Shown here: in pieces, positions 57,652 to 64,000 of the stretch
Position numbering within the stretch: position 1 is the stretch's first letter
How the letters are laid out: every line of letters begins with the position of its first letter
The notes under the pieces: generated by a model
Seen by the model: only the letters and a program-made list of their open reading frames with translations
Database searches by the model: none
Told to the model about the DNA's origin: nothing
Made by a program: the position numbers and the translations under genes
Assembly: GCF_002776525.5 (NCBI RefSeq)
Contig: NC_045436.1
Coordinates: forward strand, 161,993,937-162,057,936
Direction of reading: 5' to 3'
Source of the DNA: Piliocolobus tephrosceles
Lineage: Eukaryota > Chordata > Mammalia > Primates > Cercopithecidae
DNA length: 64,000 nt

Positions 57652-58959
57652 AAGAAACAGACTAACTGCCCAAATTATGGATACATTTATAGAGATTGCT
57701 AAAAATGGTAGTGTAGATCTATATTTATTGAAATGGAAAGAGGCACATGATGGATTTCAAAGTGAAAATTAGATATGTCTCTTAGGATTCATTTTGGAAA
57801 AAGAAAATAGTCCCTTTGAATTTGAAGACTATGCATTTGAAGTATGAGTGAACTTCTTTGCAGTGAGAGTACAGTTAATTTTTATGCCTTTTTTCTTCTC
57901 TTTCTATATAAATTTATCTTTCTTCTTTTACAATGAGAATTTAATACTTTACAATCATAAACAGCCATAAAGTGATTTCCATTCTGACAATAGAGAAGGT
58001 GCATAGGGAAGGTGAGGATGGGGGTTGTTGTTGGACACATAAAGAAACCAAGCAGAGCAGGTGTTGGATAAAGGAAAGGGAAAGCAGAGAAGAGAGGGAA
58101 GAACAGCTAAACCTGGTAAACTCTGCCTTCTCCTAAGTTCTTATCACCTTGGCACATTGGCCTGCAAGTTGCAGTCCTGCCCTTCCAAGGCTAGTAAGAA
58201 ACTTGTGAGTCAGTCCAGCAGGGATAATTGCCATGCTCAAGCTATATGATTGTTTAAGATTGAACACCTTTGCTTCTGGTTGGCAGCCTGCAAACTGGTC
58301 TGGGGCCACCTGCTCCAAGGACCAATGTATTTATTTCAGATGTGCAACCCGTGACAGCAGGGTTGACTAGCAGCTTGGAGGGAAAGCAAGGGAATGGAGG
58401 CTCTTTATAGCAGATGGCAACAAAGGTTTCCTTTCTTTTCTTTACCACTAGTTGTATTTCTCTGAAACTCTGCCCATACTGTGCAGAAATCAAAAGGGCA
58501 AGAGACCAAGTTCTTCAGAGCTAGTTGGAAAGTTCCAGGGCTCTGTTTTTAGAGCAAATCTGCCAGCTTCAGAGGAGATTGCAACCACCCTTGGATTCTA
58601 AGTCAGCTTGATGGCGGTGCAAATAGATGCAAATAAGAGTCAAATCAATTTCCATAATGAACAGCACGAGAAAAGCAGACTCCCCTCCACCTGACTCAAA
58701 ATTATTAGAAAATCCAGTGAGGGGGGAAAAGAAAGAAAGAAAACAGAAAACACAAACATGTCAGTAACTTGATTTTTGGATCTTGGGAATAGAAACTCTA
58801 AGGTCCAAAGACTATTCTGCACTTTATTTTCCAGGCTTGTGTAGGAAGGGATAATTCCAGTGTAGCCCTTCTGAGGCTTTTGATTTTGACCAGGCCTTAC
58901 CTTTCTTTATCATGCTTCATCCTTCCCTGTTCCTAGGCTCCACTTATTACCACACCCTG
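57652..58959. other. Intergenic sequence, nothing recognised
   Basis: Unique sequence. Frames at 58061-58493 overlap on both strands and have no recognisable product. Confidence 0.5.
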
Positions 58960-59335
58960 GTTGGTTGAGATATAATTCATCTACCATAAAATTTACACTT
59001 TGATAGTGTACAATTCAGTGGTTCCTAGAAGAGTCACAGAGTTATACAACCATCGTTACTGTCTAATTTTAGAACTTCCATCACCCTTAAAGAAATATTG
59101 TAGTTATCAGCAGTCACTTCCTATTCTTCCCTCTCTTAGACTCTGGCAACCACAAATGTACTTCCTTTCTCTATGGATTTACCTATTCTGGAGATTTTGT
59201 ATGAATGTAACCAAATACCATGTGGCCTTTTGTGATTGGCTTCTTTTACTATGCCTAGTATTTTCAAGGTCTGTCCATGTTGTAGCATGCATCAGTGCTT
59301 CATTGTTTTTTATGGTAGGTTGTTCTTTTTAAGCA
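58960..59335 (-). mobile_element. Old L1M 3'-region fragment
   Basis: 'gatataattcatctaccata', 'agtgtacaattcagtggttc', 'tctggcaaccacaaatgtac' and 'ccatgttgtagcatgcatca' form a frequent old L1 segment. Strand assignment is from memory. The 110-codon frame at 59000-59332 lies entirely in it. Confidence 0.72.
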
Positions 59336-61017
59336 AAACCATTGCAGAGGCCATGTACTGCTGTGCCTCAGAGGAGTGCACTGAGCTCCACATGTTTCCT
59401 GGAAAACCATGTGGATTAGGATATGATAGTAACATGGCCTAATCTTATTACCTTTTTACTAAGTCTTTGGTGACTCCCTTTAGCTGCTGATTTCCTTGCG
59501 TTTTAGAAATTACATTTATGTCATTCAACTAATACTAAGCTGAGTCAACTTACGTTTATAATTAACAGGTGATTTTATGAGCCACAGTGCAGAAGCATTC
59601 ATTTTCAAAAACTATTTTGGTACTTCTGGCACAGCCTATGTTACTACATATGGTTGACTTGCATCTATGAAAGAGATGAGAGTTACTAGAGATATAATAC
59701 ATATGGGCCACTGACTGAACCATCTGAGGAAATTTTAATTGGTGTGAGTAGGGAATGAAGTAATTTATATGGATCCATTACTTTTAAATGCTTAAATCTA
59801 TGAAGGGAACTAATCGAATAGGTTTTATTTTCTGTAAGGTCCTGAATGCCTTTGGATGACCCAAAATGTCTTCGTATAAAGTGATACTTCCATGCAGGTC
59901 ATTATCTTTAAGAGACATTTATCAAATGCTTCCCTTGTGCATGCCCATACTTTGAAGAAATGCAGTTCACATCAGGAATCGTGCATAGCAAACCTTCTGC
60001 TCTTGACTATTCAGCCAATAGAACCTCACATTTAACAGGCAAATACGCAGGTAGGTGGTATAATGAAAACTGAGGTTCCTGATAATGGCTCTGAAGTAGT
60101 GCTTAAATCTGTTTGAGGACAGGAGAATCAAGCTTAGCCTTAAAGTGTGTTCATTGCTGGGATTCAGCTATGTCAGGGCATGCTTGACAAATGAGTGGAA
60201 AATATATGCCAAAAATCTATTTTTCCACCAAGTACTAATGAAGGAGGGATCTGCTGGAAGAGAACTCCTTTATTCCAAGGCTGCTCTGGGATCCCAACCT
60301 TGGGATATGAGTTCTCTTAAAGTTGTTGTAGCATTGCAGAGGGTATCCAAGCCATGAAACGGACTCAAAGATCTGGAGGAAGAATATCAGTATTTCATAT
60401 TCACATAATGCCATGAAGAGGATGCCAAATTCTTATGATTATTTTTTTCTAAGGAAAAAGACAAGATGTCAAAGAGATTGTGATCTTATGTTAGCCCATT
60501 TTGGGTTCTGTTCCCAGGCACACAAGGGTTCAGATTCACTGTGCATAGAACTGGGATGGGAGACTCTGAGGATTGCTAACAAGAGTGACGTTCTCTTCTA
60601 AGGGAAATATAAGACAAATATATTGTCTGTATCTAGTAACTTGACTCTATTATTAGAACATAAATAATAGTGATTGTAATAAAATTCTTTAGATCATTCC
60701 TCTTGTACCCTAAGCTACAGACTCCCTCGCTCTCTCCCACACTGAAAACTCTATAGGATATTGAGTCACAAGACAAAATCAGTTTTGTGCCTGTGTCACA
60801 GGTGTAATACAACAGATGTAGCAGAGTGTTTTCTCTACTTTTGACACAGAACCCAGAGTTACTCTGGCACATCAGGAGAACACCTAGGACTCGAGTGGCA
60901 GAAGAATAGGAGGAGGCCGTGCCTTGAGGTGGCTGTGAGGGCAGAAGGATGGTAGAGGGTTGAAGGGTAGATTACTACATTGATGGCACCAATGAGCTTG
61001 ATTAAAAAGAGGTAAGG
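59336..61017. other. Intergenic sequence, nothing recognised
   Basis: Unique sequence without repeat or coding signature. Confidence 0.5.
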
Positions 61018-61310
61018 GGCAGGCGTGGTGGCTCATGCCTATAATCCCAGCACTTTCGGAGGCCGAGGTGGGTGGATCACGAGGTCAGGAGATTGAGAAC
61101 ATCCTGGCTAACACAGTGAAACCCCCGTCTCTACTAAAAATACAAAAAAATTAGTCAGGCATGGTGGCAGGCGCCTGTAGTCCCAGCTACCAGGAGGCTG
61201 AGGCAGGAGGATGACATGAACCTGGGAGGCGGAGCTTGCAGTGAGCCGAGATTGCACCACTGCACTACAGCCTGGGCGACAGAGCGAGACTCAGTCAAAA
61301 AAAAAAAAAA
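61018..61310 (+). mobile_element. AluY-type element with target duplication
   Basis: Alu with A tail, flanked by aaaaagaggta at 61004-61014 and 61311-61321. Confidence 0.94.
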
Positions 61311-61557
61311 AAAAAGAGGTACACAGCTTCTTAGGCAGAGCTGCTGTAGTCATACAATTTCTTTACCAATAGCCACCACCCCTTCTTCCTACACTCTCCA
61401 TTAGGTGAAGGCTGAGATGCTATGTTCACAGGCACAGTGAGGACACCCTGCAGGAATGCTCAGAATAGGTGAGTAAGATTATCAGAGATCTTGAAGTCGG
61501 CAATAGCAAGTTTGGGTGAAAGCCAGGGAAATAATAATAATAATTGGAACCATACAA

Positions 61558-61742
61558 ATAACATCTATTGAGTTTAACGTGTGCTAGGTTCTGTGCCAAC
61601 TGCTTTACATTTAATGTTTCTTTCATATCTCATGATAACTCTTTGAGTTATATATAGGTTTATCACATCCATGATACAGTCAAGGAAACTGAAGCATCGC
61701 AAGTTAGTCTTTTAAGGGACATTGTCAGAATTCAGGTATGTT
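61558..61742 (-). mobile_element. MIR SINE
   Basis: 'ctattgagtttaacgtgtgc', 'ttctgtgccaactgctttac' and 'acagtcaaggaaactgaagc' in reverse MIR order. Confidence 0.82.
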
Positions 61743-61982
61743 TCTTACTCCTAGGCTAACCTCTTAACTTCCATATTATATCTCTCAAGTTATTACTATA
61801 ATATAACCACATTTTTAGCCATTTATATATTGTGTCTATATGGGTATTTATTTAGCAACAACAATATATTTTGTGGGAATACTATTTCAAAATTTTGGTT
61901 TATATACATAAAGGTATATCTATTCATATATTCTTAAAAGTGTTATGTTCACATAGATAAATAATTACCAAAGTAAATATGA

Positions 61983-62285
61983 GGCCAGCAGTGGTGGCTC
62001 ACACCTGTAATCCCAGCATTTGGGGAGGTTGAGGTGGGAGGATCACTTGAGCCCAGGAGTTCAAAACTAGCCAACTAGCCTGGACAACATAGCAAGACCC
62101 CATTTCCATAAAAAAAAATAAAAATTAGCCGGGTATGGTGGTACGTGACTGTGGTCCCAGCCACTTGGGAGGCTGAGATGGGAAGATCAGTTAATCTTAG
62201 GAGTTCAAGGCTACAGTGAGCTCTGATTACATCACTGTACTCAGCCCGGGTGGCAGAGCAGAATTCTGCCTCTGAAAAATAAAAC
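61983..62285 (+). mobile_element. AluJ-type element
   Basis: Diverged full-length Alu: ggccagcagtgg start, 'aggatcacttgagcccagga' and 'caaggctacagtgagctctg', with an A-rich tail. Confidence 0.92.
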
Positions 62286-62689
62286 TAAAGAAGTAAATCT
62301 GTACACTTTATAAAAGAGAAGCTGTAAATGCAAATGAAGGTGAGTATTGTAGAAGAAATATTTTCATTATTGTTCAGAGAGGCTTTAATGAAGAAAAGCA
62401 TGAATGGAGAAGGGTTTACTCAACATCCTGGAATGTACCAAGTCTTAGGGTCACAATGAATGCTCAAGCAACTTTATAAAGCATGAATTAACATATTCAT
62501 TCTACAAGTGAGAGAAAGATGGCCCCAAGATATTAAGTAACTCACTTAAAATCTTAAGTTAGAAAAGAGATTATGTATTACTTTAAGCCAGTTCAACGCA
62601 CCGTTGAGGCCAACTTCTAGTAGGATGTTGGAGGAAGGTGAGATCATTATTTTCTTAGTCTTCAAATATGATCAAGCATGGAAAGTGTA
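62286..62689. other. Intergenic sequence, nothing recognised
   Basis: Unique sequence, possibly with a MIR scrap near 62470-62560 ('aactcacttaaaatcttaag'). Confidence 0.45.
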
Positions 62690-63175
62690 TTTATTTAATT
62701 TTGCCAACAAACGCCTGTGGAATATCTATTATATACCGCTACTATATGATGCTAGATGCTGAGTTTCTTAGCATTCACCTTGGTGGGAAATTTCATTGTC
62801 CGATGGAAGAGACAGACATAAGCAGATCATAGTTAATATGTGGGAAGTACAAGGTTCTATGTGAGGAAAAGGGAGGGAGAAACTACACATGTTTGTTATT
62901 TTGGGAAAAATCTTAAATTGGAGGTGACATTTGAGTTGGTCCTTGAGTAGGAGTTTGCCAGGCAAAGCACAAGGTAAAGTCAACAGCAAAGACCATCCTG
63001 AAGGCATAAAAGAACTCAGTTTTAGAAAGGGGATGATCATCCTTCTGTGTGACTTGAAGGCCAGTTTTGAGATAGGTAGTAAAGAGAAAGAAATCTGGTG
63101 GCTTATTTCTAGGCACTGGCTTTGGAGAATTTTGTATGCCCAGGAAATGAGTCTGGACCTTTTCTTATGCCTGAT
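62690..63175 (+). mobile_element. Old L2-type LINE fragment
   Basis: 'atgatgctagatgctgagtt', 'gaggtgacatttgagttggt' and 'tttggagaattttgtatgcc' in L2 order. Confidence 0.65.
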
Positions 63176-64000
63176 AAAAAAAAAAAAAAAAAAAAAAAAT
63201 TAAAGGTTTTACAGAAAGTGTGATGAATTTTTTTGTGTTAGAAAGATAACTATGTCGGATTTGAGATTGTATGTTGAAGTATTGAGAAGGGAGCATGAGG
63301 GAGCAGTTCAAAATCTAACCATCTTGAAGACATCCTTGACTTCTGCTACGACAATCCACACAGATGGTGACCACCTCTTAAGATATTTTTTTAAATCAGT
63401 GCCTGCTCTCTGTCTTATTGCCATGTTCATGGTCTTGTAATTCATCCTTACCTGAGTTATGACATTGTTCCTAGCTACCTCTTCCAAAACCACGGTCTCC
63501 TATAGCTCCAGTCAGGAGCCACTACAAACCCCAGGCCTTGAATTTCCCCCAGCATACACACAGTCTCAATTCTGAGTATACTATCATACTTTTATATCTT
63601 TCCTCAAGCAGAGGGAGATTGCTCTTTGCATAAAGTTGAACTTTACAAGAATGAGGAATGTTTCCTTATTGGTTTGCCCCAAAGGGATTACAGTTGGTGA
63701 AGATTCTGAAGCCTTCATCCTTTAACGGACTCTGGCAAGCTATGGAATGGCTGGGGCTCAAGGCTGGCCACTTGGACAGCAAGACATCATCATCCATTGA
63801 TTCTCATACTTTATATGAGAAGTGCCATTTTCTGTGTCATCATGTGGTAATATAACTAAGAAGAATTTGAAAAGCAAGGTTGCTCCAGGGGGATGAGACT
63901 GTAGAAAAGAACAGTGCAGCTGGAAAAATATACTTCATTTCACATTTCCCACACTAGACTGGAAACATTTCTAGAGATCTGAATTCTGTTATTGGCTTTC
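63176..64000. other. Intergenic sequence with poly(A) run
   Basis: An A tract at 63177-63199 follows the L2 fragment. The rest may include a reverse L2 scrap near 63300-63500 but is otherwise unassigned. Confidence 0.45.

Noticed and set aside
59000..59332. 110-codon open frame
   Set aside because: Lies entirely in an old L1 3' fragment.

Overview
This is nuclear DNA of a primate, most likely an Old World monkey. It holds 13 Alu elements, mammalian L1, L2, MIR and MER5 fossils, MaLR and ERV-L LTR elements, introns with GT..AG splice sites, and no prokaryotic gene organisation. The Old World monkey call rests mainly on the Alu at 35026-35352, whose variant bases match cercopithecoid AluY derivatives as I remember them better than human AluY. 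The species itself cannot be fixed from the sequence alone.

The only gene I can support is the 3' end of PPARGC1A (PGC-1alpha), on the + strand. Positions 1-6215 are the end of an intron. Three coding exons follow at 6216-6337, 6683-6834 and 12538-12641. They join in phase into the last 125 residues: an RRM-type RNA-binding domain and an acidic, serine-rich tail ending in Arg-Arg. A 3.8-kb 3' UTR runs to a poly(A) signal at 16402-16407. Its first 750 bases contain a cluster of simple repeats, and its last 2 kb contain candidate microRNA seed matches for miR-30, miR-29 and miR-23 (two sites).

From about 16.4 kb to 64 kb the window is intergenic. I see no further exon chain, RNA gene or CpG island. 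It is made of unique AT-rich sequence and transposon remnants: Alu insertions, old L2 and MIR fragments on both strands, a Tigger-like DNA element (33276-33510), an ERV-L remnant with broken integrase and dUTPase-like sequence on the minus strand (43196 to about 45665) abutting a THE1/MaLR remnant on the plus strand (about 45666-46553), an MLT1-type LTR (55785-56191), and a recent 5'-inverted L1 insertion with a perfect 15-bp target duplication (49776-50084).

Features not fully explained by known repeat families are a large imperfect inverted repeat (22379-23198, two arms of about 250 bp), a nested hairpin (49285-49429), and a short perfect inverted repeat around a direct repeat (36582-36659). 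I found no evidence of an undescribed biological system. The short open reading frames in the intergenic part fall in repeats or lack any coding signature I recognise.
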